A DNA stretch of 64,000 nucleotides from Maribacter sp. 1_MG-2023. Lineage in GTDB: Bacteria; Bacteroidota; Bacteroidia; Flavobacteriales; Flavobacteriaceae. Made by a program: the position numbers and the translations under genes. Below the pieces are notes generated by a model. It was not told the DNA's origin and made no database searches. It saw only the letters and a list, made by a program, of their open reading frames with translations. Positions 53,938 through 63,453 of this stretch are shown here, one piece after another (within the stretch, counting starts at the first letter, position 1; the number at the start of each line of letters is the position of its first letter). The stretch spans positions 1 through 64,000 of the forward strand of contig NZ_JAUOPN010000020.1 in the NCBI RefSeq assembly GCF_030547005.1, in the 5' to 3' direction.

Positions 53938-56900
53938 ATGGCTTTAAAAGTTGCAATTAAACACAAGACAAAATATATTTATGATAGAAGCATAAATCTA
54001 TCTCCACACATATTCAGGTTACGACCTGCGCCACATAGTAGAACACCAATTGAGGCTTATTCCATAAAAATAAAACCAGAAAATCATTTTTTCAATTGGC
54101 AGCAAGATCCTTTTGGCAACTATATGGCTCGTATTGTCTTCCCGGACAAGACAACCGAGCTTTCTGTCGATGTAGAGATCATTGCAGATTTAAAGACGAT
54201 TAATCCGTTCGATTTTTTTGTTGAAGAAGCGAGTGAAGAATTTCCTTTTAAGTATTCTGAAGAAGCTAAAAAGGAGCTTTTACCTTATTTAGAAAAAGTA
54301 GAAAGTGGTCCACTTTTGCAGGAATGGTTGTCTCAGATTGATTTAACTCCACAAAGAAGTATCGATTTTTTAATTGGTCTTAATGCTGATCTGTATAACC
54401 ACCTAAACTATACTTTACGTATGGATCCCGGAGTACAGACTTGCGAAGAAACATTAGAAGGTAAATTGGGATCTTGTAGAGATTATGCTTGGCTATTGGT
54501 ACAAACATTACGTCATTTAGGTTTAGCGGCACGTTTTGTATCTGGGTATTTGGTACAATTAAAATCTGACGAAAAATCATTGGACGGGCCGTCTGGTCCT
54601 GAAGAAGATTTTACTGATTTACATGCATGGGCAGAAGTATATTTGCCAGGTGCCGGTTGGATAGGCTTAGACGCCACCTCTGGTCTTTTTACTGGTGAAG
54701 GTCACATTCCTTTGGCATGTACGCCATCTTATGAGAGTGCAGCTCCTGTAAGCGGATTTACAGATTTTGCAGAAACCACCTTTGAATTTGAAAATTCGGT
54801 TACTAGAATATTTGAATCACCACGAGTAACAAAGCCATATACAGAAGAGCAGTGGAATGCTATATATAATCTTGGTTTTAAGGTAGAAGAAGAATTACAG
54901 GCAAATGATGTTCGCTTGACCATGGGTGGTGAGCCCACTTTCGTTTCTATAGATGATATGGAGTCTGAAGAGTGGAATACTGCTGCAGATGGGCAACACA
55001 AAAGAGAACTGGCAAGTAAGTTGTCTATTCGCTTATTAGAGGTTTTTGGAAAGGGCGGATTGCTGCATCATGCACAAGGTAAGTGGTACCCAGGTGAGGC
55101 ACTACCTCGTTGGTTGATCGGTATTCACTGGAGAAAAGATGGAAAACTAATTTGGAAAGACCCAAGTTTACTGGCATCATTTTCTGAGGAATACAAAATG
55201 CCAAGAAATATCACCAAACGATTTTTAAAGACTTTGGGCGGCTATTTAGGCTGTAAAACCAATAGTGTAATGCCAGCTTATGAAGATGCTTTTTATTTCT
55301 TGTGGGAAGAAGGGAAGTTACCTGTAGATGTAAACCCAAAAAAATATAATAAAGACGATACCCATTTACGTAAAAAATTAGGGGAGATTTTAGAACAAGG
55401 GTTAGGGAAAACTGTTGGTCATGTGTATCCGTTGATTAAAAAAGATAATAAATGGTTGACCAATAAATGGGAATTTAGAAATAAGAATTTACTGCTTACT
55501 CCCGGTAATTCGGCAATTGGCTTGCGTTTACCTTTAGCGGCATTGCCAAAAGATCCGCCGATTCCGTCAGAACCAACGGCAGAGGTAGAGTTGTTTGAAA
55601 ATACTCCCGATTTACCTATGACTGATGACGCTTTACAAAAGCGAATGAAGTTGAAATCTACTTCGCACCCAAGAAAGCACCCTTATGTACGTACGGCAAT
55701 TTGCGCTGAGGTTCGTGAGAAAAAGTTATTTCTATACTTACCGCCATTAGACAGTGCAGAAGACTTTTTAGACTTGGTAGCATGTATAGAAGCTACTGCG
55801 AAAGAATTGAAAGTACCTGTTATTTTAGAGGGTTACGAACCGCCAAGAGATAATAGGTTAGAGGTGTTGAAGGTGACGCCTGATCCAGGGGTGATTGAAG
55901 TAAATGTACATCCTGCTAAAAACTGGCAAGAATTAACAGATAATACCTTGACACTTTATGCCGAAGCAAAACAAGCCCGTTTAGGTACAGAAAAATTTAT
56001 GTTAGATGGCAAGCACACCGGTACAGGTGGTGGTAACCATGTAACTTTGGGCGGAGTAACGCCAGCTGATAGTCCGCTATTGCGAAACCCTCAATTACTG
56101 CGTAGCCTATTAACATTCTGGCAACATCATCCAGGCTTATCTTACTTATTTTCTGGTGCCTTTATAGGTCCTACAAGTCAAGCGCCACGAGTAGATGAGG
56201 CAAGGTTAGAGAATCTGTACGAACTTGAAATTGCCTTTTCTCAAATACCGGACGATGAAGAGGTCCCGTTTTGGATTACCGACCGATTATTCCGTCACCT
56301 ATTAACAGATATTACGGGAAACACCCACAGGGCAGAATTCTGTATAGATAAATTATACTCGCCAGATTCTTCTTCTGGTCGCTTAGGTATATTAGAACTG
56401 CGTGCTTTTGATATGCCACCACATGCACAAATGAGTTTAATGCAAATGTTGCTGGTGCGTACATTGGTATCATGGTTTTGGAAAAAACCGTACAAGCATG
56501 ATTTGGTACGTTGGGGTACTGAGTTGCATGACAAGTTCTTGTTAGAGCATTATGTAAAAGAAGATATAAAAGATATCGTAACGCAATTGAACGACGCGGG
56601 TTATCCGTTTAAGCTAGATTGGTTTGATCCATTTTTTGAATTCCGTTTTCCATTATACGGTATGGTGGAAATAAATTCAATTCAGATGGAATTACGAATG
56701 GCGATAGAACCTTGGAATGTGCTTGGCGAAGAAATGACCGGTGGTGGTACATCGCGTTATGTAGATTCGTCGTTAGAACGTGTACAGGTAAAAGTGAATA
56801 ACTTTAATAGTAAGCGATATATATTGACCTGTAATGGGGTAAAAATAGAGCTCAGCTCAACCGGTACAAAAGGAGAGTATGTTGCTGGTGTTCGTTTCAA

Positions 56901-57261
56901 AGCATGGGAACCATGGTCGGCATTACACCCAACTATCGGTGTAGATACTCCGCTAGTTTTCGATATTGTTGATGATTGGAACAAGAAATCTATTGGTGGT
57001 TGTACTTATTTTGTAGCGCACCCTGGTGGGCGATCTTATGATACGTATCCGGTAAATAGTTTAGAGGCAGAATCGCGTAGAATCAATAGATTTTGGGATA
57101 TTGGGGTAACACAAGATGAGGTAACTCCTACTGAATTGGTTGCTTCAACAAATTTTACGGGTAGAATGGTTGAACCTAAGGCAGGTTCAAATACATTTGT
57201 ATACAAAGAGATGCCAGTTAACCCCGAGTATCCACATGTAACAGATTTACGTAAGAAGTAA
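53938..57261 (+). CDS. Transglutaminase-like protein with DUF2126
   Basis: 1107 residues. N-terminal transglutaminase-like region: beta domain ~1-100 (KTKYIYDRSINLSPHIFRLRPAP), then the thiol protease-like core with Cys180 (GSCRDYAW), His229 (DLHAWAEVY) and Asp245 (GLDATSG). Residues ~310-1107 form DUF2126 (COG4196), with DVRLTMGGEPTFVSIDDMES and GKHTGTGGGNHVTLGG. First gene of a three-gene operon; its stop overlaps the next ATG (TAATG). These clusters are predicted to make or modify a peptide by isopeptide or amide chemistry; the product is unknown. Confidence 0.92.
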   Translation: MALKVAIKHKTKYIYDRSINLSPHIFRLRPAPHSRTPIEAYSIKIKPENHFFNWQQDPFGNYMARIVFPDKTTELSVDVEIIADLKTINPFDFFVEEASEEFPFKYSEEAKKELLPYLEKVESGPLLQEWLSQIDLTPQRSIDFLIGLNADLYNHLNYTLRMDPGVQTCEETLEGKLGSCRDYAWLLVQTLRHLGLAARFVSGYLVQLKSDEKSLDGPSGPEEDFTDLHAWAEVYLPGAGWIGLDATSGLFTGEGHIPLACTPSYESAAPVSGFTDFAETTFEFENSVTRIFESPRVTKPYTEEQWNAIYNLGFKVEEELQANDVRLTMGGEPTFVSIDDMESEEWNTAADGQHKRELASKLSIRLLEVFGKGGLLHHAQGKWYPGEALPRWLIGIHWRKDGKLIWKDPSLLASFSEEYKMPRNITKRFLKTLGGYLGCKTNSVMPAYEDAFYFLWEEGKLPVDVNPKKYNKDDTHLRKKLGEILEQGLGKTVGHVYPLIKKDNKWLTNKWEFRNKNLLLTPGNSAIGLRLPLAALPKDPPIPSEPTAEVELFENTPDLPMTDDALQKRMKLKSTSHPRKHPYVRTAICAEVREKKLFLYLPPLDSAEDFLDLVACIEATAKELKVPVILEGYEPPRDNRLEVLKVTPDPGVIEVNVHPAKNWQELTDNTLTLYAEAKQARLGTEKFMLDGKHTGTGGGNHVTLGGVTPADSPLLRNPQLLRSLLTFWQHHPGLSYLFSGAFIGPTSQAPRVDEARLENLYELEIAFSQIPDDEEVPFWITDRLFRHLLTDITGNTHRAEFCIDKLYSPDSSSGRLGILELRAFDMPPHAQMSLMQMLLVRTLVSWFWKKPYKHDLVRWGTELHDKFLLEHYVKEDIKDIVTQLNDAGYPFKLDWFDPFFEFRFPLYGMVEINSIQMELRMAIEPWNVLGEEMTGGGTSRYVDSSLERVQVKVNNFNSKRYILTCNGVKIELSSTGTKGEYVAGVRFKAWEPWSALHPTIGVDTPLVFDIVDDWNKKSIGGCTYFVAHPGGRSYDTYPVNSLEAESRRINRFWDIGVTQDEVTPTELVASTNFTGRMVEPKAGSNTFVYKEMPVNPEYPHVTDLRKK

Positions 57262-59822
57262 TGCCAACAACAAAAACGAGCTGGTTTAATAATTATGACA
57301 CCCAAAAGGGCAATGATGAAATGTATTCATTGAACAATGGTATGAAGCCCTATTGGAATAAATTATTAAGCGAATTTGACACTTTAGGAGTAACAGGATT
57401 AACCGCCCGCCAAAAAGATATTGACTGGTTGTTATCAGAGAACGGTGTCACCTATAATGTATATAACGACCCAAAAGGTTTACACAGACCTTGGAACCTG
57501 AACGTGGTTCCATTTATGTTGCACCAAGAGGAGTGGACCAAAGTAGAAGCAGGATTGAAGCAAAGGGCAGAACTGCTCAATTTGGTTCTTAAAGATGTCT
57601 ATGGCGAACGAAAACTGATAAAAAATGGCATTGTGCCCTATGAAGTTATTTATGGCCATCGTGGTTTTCTAAGGCAATGTTCTGGTATGGAACTTAAATT
57701 AGAACAGTATCTATCCACTTATGCAGCAGATCTTTGTCGTGGTACAGATGGGCGTTTATGGGTAGTGAATGATCGTACGGAAGCACCTTCAGGAATGGGG
57801 TATGCGCTAGAGAATAGATCTACCACCAGTAGAATTCTGTCAGATATGTACGCAGAAATGAAGGTGAAGCGATTATCTGGCTTCTTTCAAGAATTCAATC
57901 AAATGCTTATTGATGCGGCGCCTGGCAAAAAAGAAAATCCTACAATTGTAATTCTTACTCCCGGTTCACATAACGAAACCTATTTTGAGCATGCCTATAT
58001 GGCTTCGTTCTTAGGATATCCTTTAGTTCAGGGTAATGATTTGGTAGTGCGAGATGGTTTTCTTTGGATGAAATCATTGCAAGGCTTAAAGCAGATAGAT
58101 GTTGTTTTACGTAGAGTAGACGATGCCTTTACAGATCCGTTAGAATTACGTGAAGATTCTCATTTGGGTGTTGCCGGATTGCTAGATGTAGTACGAAGAA
58201 AAAATGTAGCCGTCATCAATCCTATTGGTAGTGGAGTAATTGAAAATCCGGGATTAATTCCATTCATGCCCGCAATTGCAAAGTACTTTTTGAAGGAAGA
58301 ATTAAAACTACCTCAGATAGCGTCGTGGTGGTGTGGGCAAGAGAAAGAAAGAAATTATGTACTAGAACATATATCTGAATTAGTTATAAAGAGAATAGAT
58401 CGCACCAATAGAGAGAGTATATACTTTTGCGAGCAAATGAGCGCTAAAGAATTAGCAGAGCTTAAAAAAGTTATTCTAGAACGGCCTTATCGTTTTGTAG
58501 CGCAAGAGCGTATAAATTTTTCTACGGCACCTAATCTTTCACAAGATAAATTAGAACCTAGAAATGTAGTCGCCAGATCATTTTGTATTGCATCAAAAGG
58601 TGAATATTCTGTTATGCCTGGCGGTTTAGTGAGAGTAGCACCCGATGGCGAAACGGTAAGAGTTTCAAACCAAAGAGGAGGCACCAGTAAAGATTTTTGG
58701 ATATTAGATGACGCTGAAATAAAAGAAGATAAGAACAGGCATTGGCAAAAGAAATCATCGATAGCTATTTCTGGTCTTGATGATCTACCAAGTTTAACAG
58801 CCGAGAATTTATATTGGGCAGGTCGTTATGTAGGGCGTACATTGGTAAATGCACGTTTTTTAAGAACTGTAATGCGCCAAATGGCAATTGTTCAACATAG
58901 AGATGAAAAGCCAGATTCTGAGAAGCTTAAAGTACTGTTTAAAGCAGTTACGCAATTAACAGGTACATACCCAGGGTTCGTAGAAAAGGACAAAGACGGT
59001 AAACTGGCAATGGATAATCCGTATGAAGAAATGTTGTCGGTAATTCTAGATAAGAATAGAATAGGCAGTTTGGCGCATACCATTAGCATGTTCAGTAATT
59101 CTTATTATTCTATTCGTAATCTCTGGTCTTCAGATATGTGGCGTGTATTTGAAAATATTCAGAAACTGTGGAATGCCTTGGTAGATGGCAAGGATCATTC
59201 AATCAACAAAATATTAAAAGTGTTGAATCAATTAATTACTCGCTTAATAGCATTTATGGGGTTAATTGAAGAAAGCATCATGGTGCAACAAGGTTTGTTG
59301 TTATATTTCATCGGCTTGCAATTAGAGCAAAGCACTTTAAATATTACCAAATGCAGAGCCCTATTGACTATAAAATATGATGAGCAGGTAGAGTATGACC
59401 TATTAGAGTATTTATTGACCAGTCACGAAAGTTTAAATATTTACAGATATAGTTACCGCTCTCATATAGAGTTGGCACATGTGTTAGATTTGATAGTGTT
59501 AGATTTAGATTATGCACGTTCGTTAACTTTTATGATCAATCGCATTCAAAAAGATATTGCACGTTTGCCACATTCAAAACATGACCATCAATTAAACAAT
59601 TATCAAAAGTATGTTTTCGAAGCATTTTCTAAGTTGAGGTTGGCAGAGTCTTCAAAACTGGCAATGACGAAGTCAGAAACAGATTTTAAACGAGAAGATT
59701 TAGATACGCTGTTAGAAGAACTATCAGATTTGTTGTACAAGGCATCCCAATCGATTTCAAATACCTATTTCAATCATACAGACAAGCAGACCCAATTATT
59801 TACACAGTCTTTTCCTATTTGA
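57261..59822 (+). CDS. Circularly permuted ATP-grasp plus Alpha-E (DUF403) protein
   Basis: 853 residues. Residues ~70-480 match the circularly permuted ATP-grasp type 2 family (NVVPFMLHQEEWTKVEAGLKQRA; ECGR-like GMELKLEQYLSTYAADLCRG; NDRTEAPSGMGYALENR; AVINPIGSGVIENPGLIPFMP). Residues ~510-840 are the helical Alpha-E/DUF403 domain (NLYWAGRYVGRTLVNARFLR). ATP-grasp enzymes activate carboxylates as acyl-phosphates for amide bond formation. Coupled by overlap to the transglutaminases on both sides, consistent with the amidoligase systems predicted by Aravind and colleagues. Confidence 0.92.
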   Translation: MPTTKTSWFNNYDTQKGNDEMYSLNNGMKPYWNKLLSEFDTLGVTGLTARQKDIDWLLSENGVTYNVYNDPKGLHRPWNLNVVPFMLHQEEWTKVEAGLKQRAELLNLVLKDVYGERKLIKNGIVPYEVIYGHRGFLRQCSGMELKLEQYLSTYAADLCRGTDGRLWVVNDRTEAPSGMGYALENRSTTSRILSDMYAEMKVKRLSGFFQEFNQMLIDAAPGKKENPTIVILTPGSHNETYFEHAYMASFLGYPLVQGNDLVVRDGFLWMKSLQGLKQIDVVLRRVDDAFTDPLELREDSHLGVAGLLDVVRRKNVAVINPIGSGVIENPGLIPFMPAIAKYFLKEELKLPQIASWWCGQEKERNYVLEHISELVIKRIDRTNRESIYFCEQMSAKELAELKKVILERPYRFVAQERINFSTAPNLSQDKLEPRNVVARSFCIASKGEYSVMPGGLVRVAPDGETVRVSNQRGGTSKDFWILDDAEIKEDKNRHWQKKSSIAISGLDDLPSLTAENLYWAGRYVGRTLVNARFLRTVMRQMAIVQHRDEKPDSEKLKVLFKAVTQLTGTYPGFVEKDKDGKLAMDNPYEEMLSVILDKNRIGSLAHTISMFSNSYYSIRNLWSSDMWRVFENIQKLWNALVDGKDHSINKILKVLNQLITRLIAFMGLIEESIMVQQGLLLYFIGLQLEQSTLNITKCRALLTIKYDEQVEYDLLEYLLTSHESLNIYRYSYRSHIELAHVLDLIVLDLDYARSLTFMINRIQKDIARLPHSKHDHQLNNYQKYVFEAFSKLRLAESSKLAMTKSETDFKREDLDTLLEELSDLLYKASQSISNTYFNHTDKQTQLFTQSFPI

Positions 59823-59824
59823 TT

Positions 59825-60715
59825 ATGATATTTAACGTTACACATATTACTAAGTACGATTATAACGCTCCAGTAAGCTATTGTCATAATATAGCAACGC
59901 TACGTCCCAGAGAATCTAAAGGGCAAGAGTTGTTAGAATACAGTATTGATATTTCGCCAGAACCGGCAGAAATAAGTGAACGAGTAGATTTCTTCGGTAA
60001 TTATATTACTCGTTTTTCCATACAGACAGAACATAGAACCCTAAAGGTTACAACTCGAAGTAAAATTAAAAGAGAATACGCTCAGTTTCACGAATCTTTC
60101 AATAGTGATGCCTGTAAAAGTGTAACAATGAGTGATGCCCTTGCAGCATTAAATGGCATGCACCCAGAAATTCTAGAGGCAAAGCAGTATATACTAGAAT
60201 CTATTTTTATAAGAAGAACAGATAAGGCAATTCGTGATTATTCCGAAATATCATTTAAAGGGAATAGGTCAGTTTTTGAAGCCGCTTACGAATTGATGCA
60301 ACGCATTTATACCGATTTTGATTTTGATTCAGAATTCTCGACCATATCTACTCCTATAGAAGAGGTAATGAAAGAGAAGAAGGGTGTCTGTCAAGATTTT
60401 GCTCAAATTGCAATTGCCTGTATAAGATCTATTGGTTTACCGGCAAGATATATAAGCGGGTATATAGAAACATTGCCTGCCCCTGGTAAAAAGAAGTTGG
60501 TAGGTGCAGATGCGTCACATGCGTGGTTTGCTATTTTTATACCAGGCTTTGGTTGGGTAGATTTTGACCCTACAAATAATCAAATTCCAAAAGACCAACA
60601 TATTGTAGTGGGTTGGGGTAGGGATTATTATGATGTGCCACCTTTAAAAGGTGTGGTGTATGGTAGTGGACAGAGTAAATTGCATGTATCGGTTGATATT
60701 GCAGCGGCAGTCTAG
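59825..60715 (+). CDS. Transglutaminase-like protein
   Basis: 297 residues from the ATG at 59825 (a TTG at 59819, inside the stop of the preceding gene, is an alternative start). N-terminal beta domain (MIFNVTHITKYDYNAPVSYCH, as in bacterial transglutaminase N), then core with Cys189 (GVCQDFA), His232 (ASHAWFAIF) and Asp246 (WVDFDPT), the complete catalytic triad. About 3 bp separate it from the ATP-grasp gene. Bacterial members act as proteases or acyl transferases on isopeptide bonds. Confidence 0.92.
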   Translation: MIFNVTHITKYDYNAPVSYCHNIATLRPRESKGQELLEYSIDISPEPAEISERVDFFGNYITRFSIQTEHRTLKVTTRSKIKREYAQFHESFNSDACKSVTMSDALAALNGMHPEILEAKQYILESIFIRRTDKAIRDYSEISFKGNRSVFEAAYELMQRIYTDFDFDSEFSTISTPIEEVMKEKKGVCQDFAQIAIACIRSIGLPARYISGYIETLPAPGKKKLVGADASHAWFAIFIPGFGWVDFDPTNNQIPKDQHIVVGWGRDYYDVPPLKGVVYGSGQSKLHVSVDIAAAV

Positions 60716-60738
60716 ATTGGGTGTTTGGTTTAAAAATA

Positions 60739-60794
60739 GGCCATACCCACCAAATCGGTTAGTTCCCCCGAAATACCTTTTCGGTAGGATGGCC
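60739..60794. other. Structured inverted repeat downstream of the ATP-grasp operon
   Basis: GGCCATACC at the left and GGATGGCC at the right can pair; inside, CCGAAA-TACCT-TTTCGG is a perfect 6-bp hairpin. It lies in the gap between two convergent transcripts (operon end 60715, regulator end 60913) and is probably a transcription end structure. Confidence 0.4.
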
Positions 60795-60875
60795 ATAGCA
60801 TTAATGTTATAGATATTAACTAGTGTTTATTCTTGTTTTAAGTAGGGCAAAATTAATACCATTCTATGAAAAAGC

Positions 60876-60893
60876 ATTACGGTTTTCCGTAAA
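60876..60893. promoter_or_regulatory. TTACGG-CCGTAA dyad (site 2)
   Basis: TTACGGTTTTCCGTAAAG: 6-bp arms with a 4-base spacer, close to the dyad at 18033-18050. It lies 20 bp beyond the stop of the LuxR-type regulator gene. Confidence 0.35.
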
Positions 60894-60912
60894 GCGATGT
60901 AAATTTCAGTTT

Positions 60913-61578
60913 TTAAATCAGCCCTAAATCTTTCACTATAGCCACAAGGTGTATAGCATTGTTGGCATTGAATTGAATACGTAATTTATTTAAACGCTTT
61001 TCAATAGAACTTAAGCTGGCAGGTGAAATATTCTCTTTTCTATATAAAGCACTAATTTCATCTTGAGATAATCCTTTACTTAAATTGTCTAGAAGAGAAA
61101 TATCGTAATCATCTATCTCTAATTCATTTTCACTGCTAAAGGCATTAGCCACTTCAGGAGATAAAAAAGTATTGCCCTCAGCTATTTCAGTAATAGCTTG
61201 TGTAAGATTTTTGAGTCCGTTTCTGCTCTTACATACATAGGCATCAATATGATGCTGGGTAAATAAAGTTCTTACGGCTTGTAATCTATCTTCAACAGAA
61301 TAGACAATGACTTTTAATTCTGGAAATTCTGTTTTTAATTTTTCTACTAGCGAATGCCCAGAAGGGTAGGTTTGTGATCTATGGTCTACTTTAAAAGATA
61401 GGTCAGATATTACCAAATCAAAAGACTCGCCATCTAGGTTGGCTCTTTTAGCTTTTAAGTATGCATCATCACAGTACTGTACTTGGTCTATTTGTAAAAC
61501 ACCTAATTCGGTCAGTAATGAAAATACACCTTTATTGATGTCTTCCATATCTTCCGCGATTAAAACTTTTTTGAACAT
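60913..61578 (-). CDS. Response regulator with LuxR-type HTH
   Basis: 221 residues. A receiver domain (~1-125) with acidic pocket in IAEDMED and phosphoacceptor Asp59 in VISDLSF. The C-terminal ~65 residues are a GerE/LuxR-type helix-turn-helix (LLDNLSKGLSQDEISALYRK, SPASLSSIEKRLNKLRIQFNANN). Its ATG is 3 bp after the stop of the TPR histidine kinase, so the pair is a two-component system of the kind common in flavobacteria. Target genes unknown. Confidence 0.92.
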   Translation of the reverse strand: MFKKVLIAEDMEDINKGVFSLLTELGVLQIDQVQYCDDAYLKAKRANLDGESFDLVISDLSFKVDHRSQTYPSGHSLVEKLKTEFPELKVIVYSVEDRLQAVRTLFTQHHIDAYVCKSRNGLKNLTQAITEIAEGNTFLSPEVANAFSSENELEIDDYDISLLDNLSKGLSQDEISALYRKENISPASLSSIEKRLNKLRIQFNANNAIHLVAIVKDLGLI

Positions 61579-61581
61579 GCG

Positions 61582-63246
61582 TTAAATTATTATTGATGCC
61601 TTAAAGCCATCACCTTGCTTAGATTCAAAATTAATAGTTCCATTTAAAGAAGCGATACGGGAATCCGTATGTTGAAGTCCATTTTTTTTAAAAAGATCAC
61701 AACCAACGCCATTATCACGGTAAATTATTTGAATTTTAGCCCCTTCTTTTTTAAAAACTAGTGTAACAAAAGTTGCCTGGCTGTGTTTTCGCATATTGGT
61801 CATAAGTTCTTGTAAGACCCTATAAATAGCACTTTTTTTATGTTCTGTTACATTGTTCCATGGCATTTTAGAAAGGTTGCGGGTAATCACATTTACCTTG
61901 TTGTTTTTGTAGCCAAGTAATAAATCATTTAATTGAAGATCAAAATCATTTCTTAGGTCAATAGCACTATTTTCTCTTGAAATATCTCTTGTTTTGGTAT
62001 AAATATTCTCCAATTCGTCAATAATTTTGCTGTCGATACCTGAATTATTTTCAAGTGTGGTCATCACTTTATACATGTCATTAGCTACTTCATCATGTAC
62101 TTTTTTAGCAATTCTAGTTTCTGTTTTATAGATTTCTTCAATTTTAGCTTTGCGGTATCTGTTGCGATAGATAAAATAAGAACCAACTAAGATTAAAAAA
62201 ATAATAAAGGCAAGCGATTGATATGCCAGTCGCTTACGAGATTCAATTTCTTGAAGAAGAATACTAGCTTGGGTTTTCTTTTGTTCTTCAGCTACATTGT
62301 ATTTTAAAAAGGCATTTTTGTTTTCAGCTACCTGTTTTGCATTATTTATACTATCGTTCAATCTTTTGTATTCATGAATAAGTGGATTATTACTTAAGTT
62401 CATAAGATGTGATATAGAGTTAAGTTTAAAAGAGCTGCTATTAATTTTGGTAGATAGGTTTAGAGCCTTTTCAGCATAAAATATAGCCGTAACGGTATCT
62501 TCTCGGTCTAAATAATACTCTGATAAATGTGTGTTACTAGAATGAAGACCGGTAAGGTCATGGTTATTTTCTCGTAGATGTAGCGCTTTTTTTAAATTTG
62601 GTAATGCTTCGGGTAAATTAAGTTTGGATTGTACATAACCTAAATTATCAACTACCATTGCCAATTGTTGTTCGTCATTAAGTTGTAGTCGTTTTTCATG
62701 CAGTATAGTATATATACCTAGTGCATTTATATAATCTAGCTGATCTTTGTAAATGTTGGCTTTATTATTTAAGATTATAACACTGTCTTTTAACTTATTG
62801 GCAATAAGTAAAGCCCTTTCAAAAGTCTTTATGGCTTCTACATGATTACTTGACGCTCGGTAAATACGTCCTAGTTGATTGTAGATGCCAACTCTAGAGT
62901 TAATTAAAGTGTCTTTTGAAGGTATAGATTGAATAAGGTTCAAAGCTTCAACAATATGGTTTTCGCTATTAAAATTGTTCCCTATTTTGAACTCTGCAAT
63001 AGACAGCAGCCGTAAATCATAAATAGCATTTAAAGTGTCGTTTAATTCTAAATCTTTTTCTTTCTTTTTGGTAAAAAAGTTAATCCCCGATGGTAAGTCA
63101 TTTGGATTTACAGGGCTTATAATAGCTTTTCTATAATAACGAGAACTATCAGAAGAGATTTGTGCTAAGGATTCTAAGGGCAAGAAAAATGCAAGAAAGA
63201 TAAAGATTAGACTGTAAGGGTTGAATGAAATTTTGCTGTAATCCAT
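61582..63246 (-). CDS. TPR-containing membrane sensor histidine kinase
   Basis: 554 residues. A signal peptide/anchor (~10-29) is followed by TPR-like repeats to ~300 (for example YNQLGRIYRASSNHVEAIKTFERAL and DNLGYVQSKLNLPEALPNLKKAL). A membrane helix at ~345-362 is followed by a short dimerisation segment with the likely phospho-His in IAKKVHDEVANDMYK, and HATPase_c with MTNMRKHSQAT, YRDNGVGCD and GLQHTDSRIASL. The periplasmic TPR region would sense a protein or peptide. Partner regulator directly downstream. Confidence 0.92.
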   Translation of the reverse strand: MDYSKISFNPYSLIFIFLAFFLPLESLAQISSDSSRYYRKAIISPVNPNDLPSGINFFTKKKEKDLELNDTLNAIYDLRLLSIAEFKIGNNFNSENHIVEALNLIQSIPSKDTLINSRVGIYNQLGRIYRASSNHVEAIKTFERALLIANKLKDSVIILNNKANIYKDQLDYINALGIYTILHEKRLQLNDEQQLAMVVDNLGYVQSKLNLPEALPNLKKALHLRENNHDLTGLHSSNTHLSEYYLDREDTVTAIFYAEKALNLSTKINSSSFKLNSISHLMNLSNNPLIHEYKRLNDSINNAKQVAENKNAFLKYNVAEEQKKTQASILLQEIESRKRLAYQSLAFIIFLILVGSYFIYRNRYRKAKIEEIYKTETRIAKKVHDEVANDMYKVMTTLENNSGIDSKIIDELENIYTKTRDISRENSAIDLRNDFDLQLNDLLLGYKNNKVNVITRNLSKMPWNNVTEHKKSAIYRVLQELMTNMRKHSQATFVTLVFKKEGAKIQIIYRDNGVGCDLFKKNGLQHTDSRIASLNGTINFESKQGDGFKASIII

Positions 63247-63319
63247 TCCTCTAAAGTAAATACATTTTATGTATTTATATTTCTGATTTCAATAATGATT
63301 TGTGTGAGATACACATTAA

Positions 63320-63368
63320 AAACAAAAAGAGCACCAAACTTCAGCGTAATGCCAAAGTTTAAATGCCC
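63320..63368 (-). terminator. Candidate terminator after the aldolase gene
   Basis: On the minus strand AAACTT ... AAGTTT with outer GCA/TGC pairs, followed by TCTTTTTGTTTTT. Imperfect stem, so moderate support. The rest of the 63247-63453 gap shows no gene. Confidence 0.45.
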
Positions 63369-63453
63369 TTTTCCAACTAACAACTTAAATATGCACTTTT
63401 AAAAGGTTACATTGTATGAGTGTTTAATTCATGTTGTGTGATACCTCTATACT

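Noticed and set aside
60739..60794. Riboswitch
   Set aside because: It lies between the 3' ends of convergent operons rather than in a leader, and matches no riboswitch core known to me.
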